DNA from: Panax quinquefolius
Lineage: Eukaryota; Streptophyta; Magnoliopsida; Apiales; Araliaceae
DNA: 64,000 nt
Assembly: GCA_020205615.1 (NCBI GenBank)
Contig: CM035163.1
Location: 57,447,899 to 57,511,898 of the forward strand
Direction: 5' to 3'
Below, one piece after another: positions 22,237 through 34,870 of this stretch. Position 1 is the first letter of the stretch. Each line of letters begins with the position of its first letter. The notes beneath the pieces were generated by a model. It saw only the letters and a list, made by a program, of their open reading frames with translations. It made no database searches and had not been told where the DNA came from. The translations under genes were made by a program, and so were the position numbers.

Positions 22237-22784
22237 TGTGAGACCCAGATTTTATCAATAAAGATTTAAATTTTGTCAAAATAATTTTTAATATTATGGT
22301 GTGAATTTAAGATAATATTATAGTTGTGGGTAGTATTTATAAATTTTGCAAAAGTATGCAAGTGGTTATATTATATTCGATTGGTGGGGAATATTCGGTT
22401 TAGCGGGAATATTCGTACAACTACTCAATCATTGGTGGACCCCCTAATGTAATTATTATTCGGATTGAAAACGACAAAAATATTTTATTGAAATAACGGC
22501 GGAAGTTTTACCGTTGATCTTTGTTGAACTACTCGGTAGTAAAAAGTACAATGAATATGCGTGTGGTTGCATAGTAGCATTTACGGTATTGATTATTGAT
22601 GCTTATGTGAGAAGTCACTCGGTTTGATTCCATTATTGTCGATTAATAATATGAATTATTATAGCGATAATGACGCTTTTGTTTTATTCAGTATTATTAA
22701 CGTAATAAAATAGAAACATCTTTTATATAAAATAGAATACTTTATTAAAGTTATTCTATAAATAGAATATATTATATTTTATTA

Positions 22785-22847
22785 TGCATAGTGTTGCATA
22801 GTGTTTTGCATAGTATTTTGCATAGTGTTGCATAGTGTTTGCATAGT
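22785..22847. repeat. GCATAGTGTT short tandem repeat
   Basis: Six consecutive 10-12-bp units of GCATAGTGTT with small length changes, about 130 bp upstream of F's LTR TATA box. Confidence 0.85.
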
Positions 22848-22972
22848 AAAATGTTTTTATATAAATAGAATATATGATATTTTATTTAAAAGATTTTGCT
22901 TTAAATATGGACCGCCGATTAAAGTAAATCAATCGGACCGTTCATGGATTAATTACTATGCATTCTATTTTT

Positions 22973-22980
22973 CTATAAAT
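22973..22980 (+). promoter_or_regulatory. TATA box of element F 3' LTR
   Basis: CTATAAAT, followed about 40 bp on by AGAGAGA-rich leader sequence, as in the other LTRs of this family. Confidence 0.5.
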
Positions 22981-23189
22981 GAAGCTCATTCCTTCATTAT
23001 TTTCTTACGAATTCCTTTGAAACTCTAGAGAGAGAAATTATAAAGAGAAGCTATAGAGAGAAAATCTATAGAGAAAGAAGAAGAGTATTTACGGTACTTC
23101 ACTACTTTGATATCCGGTGTCTTTTTTACGGTAAGAAGGGTATTATTTGTTGTATCTGTAAAGGATATTATTCGTTTGTATTCATGAAG

Positions 23190-23760
23190 AGAACTTTAGT
23201 TATTCCATTCTTTATTATTACATTGGAATAACTCGTATACGCTGGCATACCCTATACTTGGTGAAATCTCTCATTATTCCATTCATTATTATTCTCGTTG
23301 AATAACTTTGTAAAAAGTGGTATACCCTATACACATAACTTTGTATGTCATGCGATACCCTATACTTGGTGAAATCCTTATGTTATTCCATCCTTATTTA
23401 TTCATTGGAATAACTTGTGATAATGGAATCCCCTATACTTGGTGATCTTCTTTCATTATTCCATTCTTTATTATTACTCGTTGGAATATCACGTCGTGTG
23501 TTTTACACGGGACCGGGTTCCATTGTTTATTATTCGCATTTATTATTACATTGGAATATCCATGCGTGTGTTTTTACAGGACACAGTTCCATTGTTTATT
23601 ATTCAGCATTTATTATTACATTGGATCATCCTGCTCGGTGTGAATTTCACGACGACTGAGTTCCGCTTATTATTATTCTCATTGGAATAACTTTGTCTCA
23701 TCTAAGTACCACATGCATGGTGATTTCTTTTGTTATTCCATTCTTTATTATACCCGGTTA
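23190..23760. repeat. Diverged tandem repeats around TTATTCCATTCTTTATTATT
   Basis: At least six irregular copies of a unit containing ATTCCAT..TTATTATT and CATTGGAATAAC in F's 3' LTR (R/U5 region), interleaved with CCCTATACTTGGTGA. Unit length varies, about 60-110 bp. Confidence 0.7.
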
Positions 23761-24752
23761 AGTTAAAACTTTGACTTCTATACTCCATGAAATTAGTAGA
23801 ATATCCTTGATATTTGCGTTTCATCCAAAGATCTTTTCATGGAAATATTCTTCCGATCATTCTTGAATTTTACTCTACAAAACAAAGATCTTGTTGACAA
23901 TTTGGACGTTACTAATTCTCGGATAAAATAATTCTTGAACTTGTTTTATTGAATTATTATGTCATTGTCATCATCCTCATGATATATTATGTTATCTTTG
24001 GCTTACGTGCATAGATGAACTTAGTATGATTATGACCGAGGATCATTCGGTATAATCATGGCTTGTTATAAATGATGTGATAAAAGTCCTCAATGGCTCT
24101 GTAATGCGATGATGGATAGTTTTTGGTATGATTATGACCGGGGTGATTCTTATAGATAGTCATGACCATTGATAATTTGATGAAAATCCTCGACCGTAGT
24201 ACGAGGATGATTAGATGTGGTGGTTTATTTATTTGTGAGTCTCAAACGATAAAAATTGATGAAAACCTTTTAAAACCTAAAAGATAGTAGATTTTATTCT
24301 CTACTTGACTCTTTTAATGGATTGCATATTCCGATTGCTTGATTAAACCTGGTTGTCTATTGTATTTTATCGGTTTAACATTGTTGAAGGCTAATGATAA
24401 TTTATTACGCATTATCTTAGTCATAATATTTCTTCTTGGGCTAGTTGAGCTCACCCTTTCTTTCACCGTTCTCTTCGTGAAATGAGAACATATTGGGACG
24501 AGTCGGGAACGAGTAATGGTCCGAGAGGATAGCGTTAGTAGTCCTCACTATTCTGTGAAATAGTGTGATAATAGTTGTAATGAGGACTCCTTTTGAGTTT
24601 GTATAATATCTAGTAGACAATATTTGTATTCAAACTCATAGTTTATGTCGTATTATACACGAAAGTTATATTAGTAATTTGTATTTGAATTTATGTACCA
24701 TGTAAGTGGCGACCCAAGATGGGTGACGTATACCTAATTTTGGGGCGTCACA

Positions 24753-26529
24753 TTAAGGATTCGTATTTCAGCTATTTCATGTCCAAAAATACCTCATAAA
24801 TAATCATAGTGGAGTAAAATTCAAGAATGATCAAAACATGGATACAATCAAAGCTAGTATCCATAATAGATATTTTGGACGAAAAACAAAATTTTGATTT
24901 TTCTGTGACTAGTGCCGTATTCGTGAATAGTGCCGTATACGTGAATAGTAACCCCAACACAAAAAGTTCCAAATTTGATTAAAATTTCAGATCAATACTT
25001 CGGCATAATGATATTGAAAGAAATAATATCATTTAAAAAATAATAATATCCCTTACCGAAAAGAATAGTACTTTAGTTGAAACTTTGGATATATGCTATG
25101 ACTTGAACTTGAACTTTACGTATAGCAACACTCAAAGTATTAAAATACTCACAAGAATACGCTCAATATATAGAGAGAGAAAGAGAGAGAAATCTTTAGT
25201 TTCTGGTGTGATTTTCAATTCTAACCTAAGCACCCTATTTATAGGAAAATGCTTAGAACACCAAAGTAGAAAATTTAATAAATTATTAATATTTTCAAAT
25301 TGTATTCCTACGTACACCACACCAGACCAAAATCATTAGCCAAAACATGTGCCAACATCCCAAAAACGTTTTTGTTACTTAAAATATTTTAAACTTCCAA
25401 AAATTAATTATTTCGGAACTCTGAAACTTCAATAATTCACAATAAATAGCCCTTTTATCAGAAAAATTCGAACCTCATGCCTTTTCCATAGGAAATTCCA
25501 TTATCTACAACTTTGCAGAAGAAAGTTTTTCCAAATTTCAAACAGAAATTGACCAAAATCCATAAACGGGCGATTTTACAGGTTATAATCAAATTTCAGT
25601 CAAGAATTGGAATTCACTGACACACACAAAACATGTGTTAATTATTTAATGCCACAAAATACTCTTCCTCCTCATATACTCATATAGCCCACATTCATTG
25701 TAAAAATATCTCCATCAATATATTATTAAAATAATATATTTAATTGAATTATTTTATTAGAAAAAGATAAAATATTAATTTTCAACAATTGTCACATTAA
25801 AAATTTTCTCCATCTATATCCACATAAAATCAATATTTTCCTCATCATATAAATCAATAATTAATTATTCACGAATAATATTACAGAAACACAATACTGA
25901 CAACCAGGCAGTTCCCAGGATAAAGGGGGCTTTCTAATAAGGATCTCTCCTTACTAGCGCGCAATTAGATGACTTAACCTCTCATTGGATAGAACTTTCT
26001 AGACATTGCCAAAAATTTGTTATCCAATAATATTATTCAGATAATAGAAAATACTGTGTATTGACAATTACTAAAGCAACAATAATATAAAATATCAACG
26101 CAGCAATTATTGAATCAATAAAATAAAATCTTGAGCATTAATTATCGTAACAATTATTGAGTAGTGCCTTCTTACGTAAGAATCAATAATTGGTGTAATC
26201 TGGTGTCTTCTTGTGTTTTAACCACGGGTATTCAACGATATTAACTTGGTAACAACTTCTGCAGATTATTTATAACTAACTTATTCTTATCGTTTTCTTC
26301 ATCCAATCGCTTTCCGTTATGGGGCCCACACAAGGCTGCACCGTCGTACGAATATTCCCCGATAGCAAGAATATTCCACGACCAAACGAATATTTTATAA
26401 CCACTTGCTTATTTAAAATATTTGCGTATTTTACCCATAACTATCCACATTAATCAAATCAACCCTTACTATTTCAAAATAATAAATGGAGGAAATTCAA
26501 TTTTATTTATAATAAGTTGGGGTCTTACA
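24753..26529 (-). repeat. Element E 3' LTR, proximal part
   Basis: Matches about 32115-33908 (TTAAGGATT... to GGGGTCTTACA). It includes the GTGAATAGTGCCGTATAC repeats (24906-24950) and a minus-strand TATA box, CTATAAATAG, near 25229-25238. Confidence 0.9.
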
Positions 26530-26546
26530 ACCTCCCCTCTTTATGA
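26530..26546 (-). other. Polypurine tract of element E
   Basis: The minus strand reads ATAAAGAGGGGAGGT then TGTAAGACC. Element D has nearly the same tract. Confidence 0.85.
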
Positions 26547-26849
26547 AATTTCTTCCTCGAAATTGACATACGTACCTGGTGTTTCGAAAAGTTGAGGATA
26601 CCTCGCTTTCATTTCCGTTTCTAACTCCCATGTCATTTCCTCTATAGCATGGTTCCTCCACAAAACTTTGACTTGTGGTATGATCTTTGTGCATAGGACA
26701 TGCTCCTTCCTATCTAAGATCTTCACAGGTACCTCCTCATACATTAAATCTTCGGCTATCTCGTCCGGTTCTAACTCAATGACGTGGTTCGGGTCTTTCA
26801 CATATTTATAAAGCACTGATATATGAAGAACATTATGAACACGAGACAT
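26541..26849 (-). pseudogene. Element E chromodomain
   Basis: A 102-residue frame: MSRVHNVLHISVLYKYVKDP, then the chromodomain (about residues 46-94) with VKVLWRNHAIEEMTWELE and YPQLF, ending in a tail that reads into the polypurine tract. It is the C-terminus of Pol and normally continuous with integrase; a frameshift near 26850 separates them. Closely similar to element A's. Confidence 0.82.
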
Positions 26850-27302
26850 ACTTAGAGGTAACGCGAGTCTATAGGCTACATTTCCTACTCGGTCAAGAAT
26901 CTGAAATGGACCAATAAATCATGGATTGAGCTTTCCTCTCTTCCCAAATCTTGTAACTCCCTTCCATGGAGCAACTCACAACAATACATGATCCCCAATA
27001 CTAAATTCCACGTCCTTTCGATGAAGATCCGCATAACTCTTTTGTCGATCCTGTGCCGTTTGTATCGTTGTCGAATCATTTGGATCTTTTTACGTAGTCA
27101 TACGTACCAACTCGGGTCCCAACAATGTTGCTTCACCCACCTCATCCAAACATATTGGAAGCGACACTTTCGTCCATATAATGCTTCAAATGGAGCCACA
27201 CCTATATTTGCACGATAGCTTTGTTGTTGTAGGAGAATTCCACTGATGGTAAATACTTATCCTAAGCGCCTTGAAGTCTAGGACACGAGTCTTAATAGAT
27301 CT
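26850..27302 (-). pseudogene. Element E integrase C-terminal half, frameshifted
   Basis: The nucleotide sequence matches A's 3400-4080 region. Frames are scrambled by indels; pieces such as the segment encoding DVEFSIGDH-like residues can be read on the minus strand. The catalytic Glu region is not in a continuous frame. Confidence 0.65.
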
Positions 27303-29003
27303 TCAAGAGTTTGAATAGTCTCTCTCGATTGTCCGTATGTTTGAGGATGGTATGTATGCGGCCCAGATAAATAAATCCGTGACGCATAGCTTTTTGCAAG
27401 CTAACCCAAAATTTTGAAGTGAACCTTGGGTCACGATCAAAACTATGGATCTTGGCATGCCATGCAACCTCACAATCTCATTTACATACATATGAGCAAG
27501 GCGTTTCAGGAATAAGTCTCCGTGTCGGCAAGAAATGAAGCGAGACTTGGTTAATCTATCAACAATAACCCAAACAACATTTATGCCTTGAGAAACCGTG
27601 GGAAGACCAGTAAAAAAATCCATAGTAATGTGTTCCCACTTCCATTTAGGAATCTCAAGTGGTTGTAACGGACCCTTAGGTACTTTATGCTCCGCCTTTA
27701 CACGTTGACAAGTTAAACACATCAAGATAAACTTTGCAATCTCTCTCTTCATATTGTTCCACCAAAATGTATGTCGAAGATCACGATACATTTTAGTACC
27801 TCCAGGATGGATCGTAAATGGTGTATTGTGTGCCTCCATCATGATCTTGTACTTCAAATCAGAATCGTTAGGAACACAAAGTCTGGAGTGAACTCGAAGT
27901 ATTCCTTCTTCATCGATTCTTGCTTCTGGAATAGCACCTTCTTGCACTTTCTTCTTCATCCGCATCAGCTCCGGATCTATGGATTGAGCAACTTTAACTT
28001 TTTCGATTAAAGTTGGTTCTATGCGTATACTTGACATTATTGCATGAGTCCCCGGAGTCTTGAATTCAATCTTCATCTTTTGTAAATCACACAAAATGGG
28101 CCTTTGTTTTAACAACATTACACTCGTTTCCGCATATGATCTTCTACTCAATGCGTCAGCTACCACGTTCGCTTTTTCATGATGGTATTGAATGGTGTGG
28201 TTATAGTCTTTTAACAGCTCGAGCCAACGTCGTTGCTGGGTGTTGAGTTCCTTTTGGGTGAAGAAATATTTGAGGCTTTTCTGGTCTGAATATATCTCCA
28301 CTTTCTCCCCGTATAGATAGTGCCTCCAGATCTTTAGTACGAAAACAACTGCTGCCAACTCTAGATCATGAGTAGGATAATTCCTCTCATATTCTTTAAG
28401 TTGTCGCAAGGCATAGGCTATGACTTTCCCACGTTGCATGAGAACACATCCTAACCCTTTGCCTGAAGCATCACTGTAGATAACAAATCCTTCCGTACCA
28501 GATGGTATTGTTAGAACAGGTGCTGAAATGAGTCTCTTCTTGAGCTCTTGGAAACTCCTCTCGCATCTCCATATGAATTTTGTATCCTTCCGAGTCAGAT
28601 GAGTCAATGGAGTAGCGATTTGAGAAAACCCTTCCACAAATCTCTGATAATAACCAACTAAGCCCAAAAAGCTACGTACTTCAGTCATCGTCTTTGGTTG
28701 CTCCCAACTTTGTATTGCTTCAATCTTCGCCGGGTCAACAGATATTCCATGTTTTGACACCACGTGCCCAAGGAATGCTATTTCCTCAAGCCAGAACTCG
28801 TATTTCTTCAACTTGGCATAAAGCTTGTTTTCACAAAGCCTTTGGAGTACCAGCTTCAAATGGTGCTCATGATCTTCACGGTTTTTGGAATATATGAGGA
28901 TCTCATCAATAAAGACAACAACGAACTGATCCAAATAATCTTTGAATACTCGATTCATCATATCCATAAAAGCTGTAGGAGCATTAGTCAATCCAAAAGA
29001 CAT
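27303..29003 (-). pseudogene. Element E Pol: RT palm/thumb, RNase H, integrase N-terminus
   Basis: The longest frame in the window, 566 residues. [12 protein letters not shown] at the start and the active-site motif at residues 31-34, FIDE, where the family has FIDD. The second metal-binding Asp is thus Glu (codon 28902-28904). RNase H: D178 (YSDAS), E215, D240 (IYSDQKS), D282 (VVADALS). Integrase zinc finger: H392, H399, C429, C432. First catalytic Asp: D462 (ITMDFF). The second is lost: residues 519-528 read [10 protein letters not shown] where the family has SDRDPRF. The frame ends before the Glu. The ATG is internal to RT, so this is not a real start. Confidence 0.88.
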
Positions 29004-29480
29004 GACTAAGAATTCATAATGCCCGTCTCAAGAGTTCAAGCGGTCTTTGGAATATCCTCGGATTCAAATCTTGATTTGATGATGATATCGAGCGAAGATC
29101 GATCTTTGAAAAGAATTGTGCTCCTTAGAATTTGGTCAAACAAGTCATCAATACGAGGTAGAGGATACCTATTCTTGATGGTGACATGGTTCAATTCCGA
29201 TAGTCAATCAAAGTTGCATACTCCCGTCTTTCTTCTTTTCAAATAAAAGCAGATCGCCCCGAGGAGATGTACTGGGGCCGAATGAAACCGATGTCCAATA
29301 ACTCCCGTAGTTGGACCTTTAACTCTGAAGTTCAATAGGAGCCATTCGATATGGGGTTTTAGAAATGGGCTTTGTGCGGTTCAAGATCAATAAAGAATTC
29401 AACTTCACGTTTAGGGGTAGACCGGGAAGTTCTTTAGGAAATCGTCGGAAAGTCGATAACAACGAGGAATATTATTCAAA
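29004..29480 (-). pseudogene. Element E reverse transcriptase N-terminal half, decayed
   Basis: Split frames give [17 protein letters not shown] and SPRGDLLLFEKKDGSMQL, equivalent to the family's fingers region ([22 protein letters not shown]), with stops and lost bases. It links protease to the 27303-29003 frame. Confidence 0.7.
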
Positions 29481-29492
29481 TTTGGCGTGTCT

Positions 29493-29963
29493 TTATTCAA
29501 ATCCATAACATGGGCTAAGAAAGCTTGACATTCGTTTTTTCAATAAGCGAATAGCCTTATGACTTGATATGGCGGTGATTGATTTTAATGGTTTAGTTGC
29601 TTGAATTCGAACAACAGGTTGATTAGGAATATGAAAACTAACAACCTTACGAAAACAATCAATTTTGACATGATGAGTAGTTAACCAATCAATCCCTAAA
29701 ATCACGTCAAATGTAAGTAGCTTTAAAGAGATAAGGTCAATAGGTAATGTGATGGTGCCAACTTGGATCAAACAAGATTTATAAATAGTGGATGTGATGA
29801 AAGTTTCTCCTAACAGAGTTTCCACAGATAAATCAAAGTCTAACTTCTCCGGAGATAAGTTTAAACGTTGAGCACAAGCAGGAGAAATAAATGAATGGGT
29901 AGCACCGGTATCTAGTAAGGTATAAACTTCACAAGAATTTATGATTAGCTTACCCGTGATCAC
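29493..29963 (-). pseudogene. Element E aspartic protease
   Basis: A 156-residue frame with LLDTGATHSFIS (residues 17-28; catalytic DTG intact), LSPEKLDFDLSVET and [14 protein letters not shown]. It is the best-kept protease of the three chromoviruses. Upstream gag and downstream RT are out of frame. Confidence 0.85.
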
Positions 29964-30082
29964 CTCGTTTGGGTTCCTCGCATTTTAACAAGTCACAACA
30001 AACGCTCTTCCAGGAACCGTTGACTTTGACTTTTCTGGGACAGCCTTTTGAGTCACCGTCCCCGCTGAACTAGGTTTTGCTA

Positions 30083-31026
30083 TCATACAATCTCGAGCGA
30101 TATGTCATTCCTTTCCACAATTATAGAATACCTTGAACTGTTGTGGGTAGTTTGGGCTGATATGTCCCTCTTTCTCGCATTTGTAGCATACGACCGGTGG
30201 TCGTTTTCCTCCCTTAGAACCAGTTGATGCTGGTGCTGGCGTCTTCGCATTGTCATTTTTGAATCTCCTCTTTTTAAAATCTCCCCCCGACTCGCTTTTT
30301 CTATTTTCATGGTCATGATTACCACCAGAGTGGTTGCCATTTTTTTTCGACTTTTTCTTTCTCCGCTGGTTATCATTGTTCTGTTGACTACTATCTCCGA
30401 TATGATCCTGGTTGTGGTCCCTCGGTTGAAAATACTCGTTATCTCGCTCTAATAATTAATCCCTGTTGACAACATCTGAATAGAGAGAAAATTTATGAGA
30501 AATGAGATCTTGGCGTATCTTTAGGGTTTTAAACCTCTCGAAACATCCGCGTCATCGTTCCTCATTCTCCACCAAATGAGGTGAAAACACGGATAACTCT
30601 ACAAACTTTGCCTCGTCTTTGGGACACCGTCGTATTATTTTGTTCGATCTAATGAACTCCACTTCCTTCATATAGCCGAATACTTTCAGGAAAGTACTTG
30701 TCATTGAAAAGTTCTCAAACGTCTCCCAAGACATCTTTGAGTGCGTAATTTGGATGGAGTACGCTTCACTGATTCCCACCGATGTCGCCTCATTACGGAA
30801 CATAAAGGTGGCGAATGGAACCTTACATTCTCCGTGCATCCCAAGACATCGAATATCTTGGTGATTTGTTTGACCCACGTCTCGCGCTTAATGGTGGATC
30901 CGGCTTTCCCGAATTACGGTGGTCCTGACTCTTTAAAGCGCTTGGCCGTGACAAATCGTGCGTTGTTATCATTTCCACTGTATTTTTTGTGCACGAGTCT
31001 CCTCGTCGATTTTGCATGAGCTGCAA
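30083..31026 (-). pseudogene. Element E gag, frameshifted
   Basis: Pieces in several frames: WDHQNSGKPDPPL-like start, EAKFVELSVFSPHLVENEER (30878-30552 frame), and a linker rich in R, K and Q (30376-30083). Zinc-knuckle remnants lie near 30090-30190; in an alternate frame GHISPN and CGKE..HIARDC are readable with Cys losses and a stop. The order matches element A. Confidence 0.75.
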
Positions 31027-31348
31027 AAACTTCTAAACATCCGTCGTTCATCATCGCTTTCGATGGCGTTGTTCACGGGAAGAACATTATTCGCTACTTT
31101 GCGACGTTCTCTTCATTGGTGAGTACAGGTGTTTCCATGGTCTCATTTACTCCACTGTTAACATTCTCAGTCGACATTGTCAAATACTACCATAAAACAA
31201 GGGTTAATTATGGAAATCAACATATCACATAATATCCCTATATATTGACCAACTAACAAATAAGCTTAGTTAGGACACACTAGCGAAGGATTTACTCGTC
31301 TCCCCTCCTAGTTCTATTCCCAGATCTCGCCGGAGATCATATCCCTAA

Positions 31349-31363
31349 GCTTTGATGATACCA
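31349..31363 (-). other. Primer-binding site of element E, with 3-bp insertion
   Basis: The minus strand reads TGGTATCATCAAAGC, that is TGGTATCAAAGC as in element A with three extra bases, directly after the 5' LTR. Confidence 0.75.
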
Positions 31364-31364
31364 T

Positions 31365-33908
31365 TGTGGCGCCCCAAAATAGGTATACATCACCCATTTT
31401 AGGTTGTCGATAACATGATGCGAAACAACTACAACTTTATTAATACATCATAAAAGCTGTGAGTTTAAATACAAATATTATCTTCAGACAATATCTATAC
31501 CCAAATAAATCCTCATCACAATTATTGATACATTATTATACAAAAATGGTGAGGACTACTAAACAACTTCTAGAATCATCATTCCATACCCCGACTAGTA
31601 CTCGCTACATTCTTGCCTCCTGAGAAGAAAAATGGAACAACAAGGAAAATGGTGAGCTCAACTAGCCCAGTAAAAAATATTATGACTAAGATAATATAGA
31701 ACAAATTATCGTTAGTCTTCAACGAGGAAAAATCGATAAAATCTGATAACAACAAGTTTTAGATCAATATTCGCAGCGGAAAAAATAATCCATAGAAGAG
31801 TTACGTAGAGAATGAAATCTACTACTATCTATGAATTTAAAAGTCCTTTATCAATATTTTATCCTTGTAACATCAATCAATATACATCTTGAATCAAATA
31901 TTCATCTTTGCACTACAGGCCAAATATATTCATCAGTCGGTCATGTTCATCTCAACACCTGTTCATCTTTGCACTACGGGCCAAAGATATTCATTATAAA
32001 ATCATTTATATTTGCACTACTACGGGCCAAAGATATTCAATAATATCATCATTTAGGGTGAGGATGATGAAAAATATTTTAAAGGAGCGAATCGGTGAAA
32101 CAAAAGAATAAATATTAAGGATTAAGTATTTGACTATTTCATGTCCAAAAATACCTCATAAATAATCATAGTAGAGTAAAATTCAAGAATGATCAAAACA
32201 TGGATACAATCAAAGCTAGTATCCATAATAGATATTTTAGACGAAAAACAAAATTTTGATTTTTTACGTGAAGTAGTCTTAGATTCGTGAATAGTGCAGT
32301 ATCGTGAATAGTAACCCAGACACAAAAAGTTCCAAATTTGATTAAAATTTCGGATCAATACTTGACATAATGATATTGAGAGAAATAATATCATTTAAAA
32401 AAATATATCCTTACCTCGAAAGAATAGTACTTTAGTTGAAAACAGGATATCTTGCTATGACTTGAACTTGCATAGTATAACAACACTCAAAGTATTAAAA
32501 TACTCACAAGAATACGCTCGATATATCGAGAGAGAAAGAGAGAAATCTTTAGTTTACGGTGTGATTTTCAATTCTAACCTAAGCACCCTATTTATAGGAA
32601 AATGCTTAGAACACCAAAGCAGAAAATTTAATAAATTATTAATATTTTCAAATTTTATTCCTACGTACACCACACCAGACCAAAATCATCAGCCAAAACA
32701 TGTGCCAGCATCCCAAAAACATTTTTGTTACTTAAAATATTTTAAACTTCCAAAAATTAATTATTTCGGAACTCCAAAACTTCAATAATTCACAATAAAT
32801 AGCCCTTTTATCAGAAAAATTCGAACCTCATGTCTTTTCCTTAGGAAATTCCATTATCTACAACTTTGCAGAAGAAAGTTTTTCCAAATTCCAAACAGAA
32901 ATTGACCAAAATCCACAAACGGGCGATTTTACAGGTTATAATCAAATTTCAGTCAAGAATTGGGGTCTACCGACACACAAAACATGTGTTAATTATTTAA
33001 TGCCACAAAATACTCTTCCTCCTCATATACTCATATAGCCCACATTCATTATAAAAATATCACCATCAATATATTATTAAAATAATATATTTAATTGAAT
33101 TATTTTATTAGAAAAAGATAAAATATTAATTTTCAACAATTGTCACATTAAAAATTTTCTCCATCTATATCCACATAAAATTAATATTTTCCTCATCATA
33201 TAAATCAATAATTAATTATTCACGAATAATATTACTGAATCACAATACTGACAACCAGACAGTTCCCGGGATAGAGGGGGCTTTCTAATAAGGATCTCTC
33301 CTTACTGGTGCGCAATTAGATAACCTAACCTCTCCTTAGACAGAACTTTCTAGACATTGCCAATAATGTTATCCAATAATATTATTCAGATAATATGAAT
33401 TATTGCTCCGATAATAGAAAATACTGTGTAGTGGCAATTATTGAAACAATAATAATATAAAATATCAACGTAGCAATTATTGAATCAATAAAATAAAATA
33501 CTGAACAATAATTACTGTAACAATTATTGAGTAGTTCCTTCTTACGTAAGAATTAATAATTGGTGTAATATCTGGGTGCTTCTTGTGTTTAACCATAAGG
33601 GTATTCCAACAAGTGATATTGTGTAAGAACTACTGTAGATTATTTATAACCAACTTATTCTTCGCTTTTTTTTCATCCAATCACTTTTCGTTATGGGGCC
33701 CACATAAATTTGCTTGTGCCGTCGTACGAATATTCCCCGACAGCAAGAATATTCCACGACCAAACGAATATTTTATAACCACTTGCTTATTTGAAATATT
33801 TGCGTATTTTACCCATAACTATCCACATTAATCAAATCAACCCTTACTATTTCAAAATAATAAATGGAGGAAATTCAATTTTTATTTATAATAAGTTGGG
33901 GTCTTATA
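31365..33908 (-). repeat. Element E 5' LTR
   Basis: 2544 bp, TGTGGCGCCCC to GGGGTCTTATA; the terminal CA is mutated to TA. CATCTTTGCACTAC-type units lie at 31901-32040. TATA box at 32588-32597. It provides the intact reference for the F insertion in the 3' LTR. Confidence 0.92.
32588..32597 (-). promoter_or_regulatory. TATA box of element E 5' LTR
   Basis: CTATAAATAG on the minus strand at the same relative position as in element A. Confidence 0.55.
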
Positions 33909-33913
33909 GTTGT
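33909..33913. repeat. Target-site duplication of element E, right copy
   Basis: GTTGT after E's last base. It pairs with 17703-17707. Confidence 0.93.
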
Positions 33914-34851
33914 AATATGAAGTATTTTAAGTCTAGAATTCGTGAATCTAGAGAGGAGAAGGATAGCTACACTTGGCCATTTAAAGTAAAGGGTAAATAG
34001 ATTTTAATCCATCTTAAGTTTGATTCATTGTATCTAATTGTTGCTAGATGTCATGTTATGGCTTGTGTAGTATAATTTAACACATGTGGCAAATCTTTAG
34101 AGTGGTGAGTCATAGATTTGGCTTGATCACTTAAAATGGAAGAGAAAGGGTATTTTAGTAACTTTCTATGTACTAAGGGTACTTTTGTGATTTCCCATTC
34201 AACCTTGAGGTTAATTTGGTCACTTATATATTGGATTTAGACACATGACAAATCTTGGTGGTGAGTCACCAAGATTTGTGTTTATCTTTTGTTAAAAGAT
34301 AAGCTCGAGGGTAATTTTGTCTTTTTTCCCCTACTAAAGGTATCTTGGTAATTTCCATATTATCCATAGGATCATTTTAGTCATTTCACACATTTCCCTA
34401 ATATTTTTAATCCTTAGGTTTTGATAACCTGTATTAGTGTTCCCTAATTAGATTTTAGGGTTCCAAAATTAAAATCAGTGTTTACCGATTAGGGTTTAGT
34501 AATCTGAGTTAGGGTTTCCTAAATTGGAAATCATTGTTTCTTAGTATTTAATTAGGGTTTTTAATCCCTAATTAGGATTTACTAAGTTTGTACCGTAACC
34601 GATCAATCACTGATAATCAATTCTATATCATACAACCACATATTCATCAATACAATTGTTGTAACTGTATTTTCTACCGAATCCCTATCCAGACTCAAGG
34701 TTAGGGTTTCTATTCTCTGTTAAGCACAACTCTACTCATATTTCGTAGTCAATACACAAATTGACCACTTCTCTAGACTCGTATCACAAATACTTAACAC
34801 AATATTAATATAAATAAATAAAAAATATACGTAAAATTCTGGATCCTCACA
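33914..34851 (-). repeat. Element D 3' LTR, proximal part
   Basis: Matches 41337-42271 of the intact LTR (AATATGAA... to GGATCCTCACA). On the minus strand it starts TGTGAGGATCC after the polypurine tract. Repeated TTAGGGTTT-like phrases at 34440-34560 are part of both LTR copies. Confidence 0.9.
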
Positions 34852-34870
34852 TTCTCCCCTCTTTATAAGG
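34852..34870 (-). other. Polypurine tract of element D
   Basis: The minus strand reads TTATAAAGAGGGGAGAA before the LTR start. The core TATAAAGAGGGGAG is almost the same as element E's. Confidence 0.8.

Larger units (their letters stand above)
18269..24752 (+). mobile_element. Element F: decayed chromovirus relative nested in E's 3' LTR
   Basis: It lies in the opposite orientation to E. The 3' LTR is complete (22237-24752, TGTGAGACCC to GGCGTCACA). The 5' LTR keeps only its last 922 bp (18269-19190). A primer-binding site (19197-19208) and polypurine tract (22224-22236) fix the plus orientation. The interior retains gag, protease and the start of RT, then about 1.7 kb of LTR-like sequence in place of the rest of pol. 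About 195 bp of E's LTR is also missing at the left junction, so one deletion probably removed the F start and adjoining E sequence. Confidence 0.88.
22237..24752 (+). repeat. Element F 3' LTR (complete)
   Basis: 2516 bp, TGTGAGACCC... to ...TGGGGCGTCACA. It is a relative of the A and E LTRs in opposite orientation: its last bases are the reverse complement of their plus-strand start. TATA box CTATAAAT at 22973-22980. It holds the tandem arrays described separately. It joins E's LTR at 24753. Confidence 0.9.
17708..33908 (-). mobile_element. Element E: Ty3/gypsy chromovirus nested in D's 3' LTR
   Basis: 16.2 kb including element F; about 9.7 kb without it. The 5' LTR is 31365-33908. The 3' LTR is split by F into 17708-18268 and 24753-26529. 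Target duplication is GTTGT. Internal minus-strand order: gag (31026-30083), protease (29963-29493), RT-RNase H-integrase (about 29480-26885), chromodomain (26849-26541). It is the same family as element A, with closely similar proteins and LTRs. It is broken by frameshifts, loss of integrase catalytic residues and a changed RT active site. Confidence 0.93.

Noticed and set aside
34430..34560. TTAGGGTTT phrases suggesting interstitial telomere repeats
   Set aside because: They are irregular, separated by unrelated text, and recur in both D LTRs; not a run of TTTAGGG.
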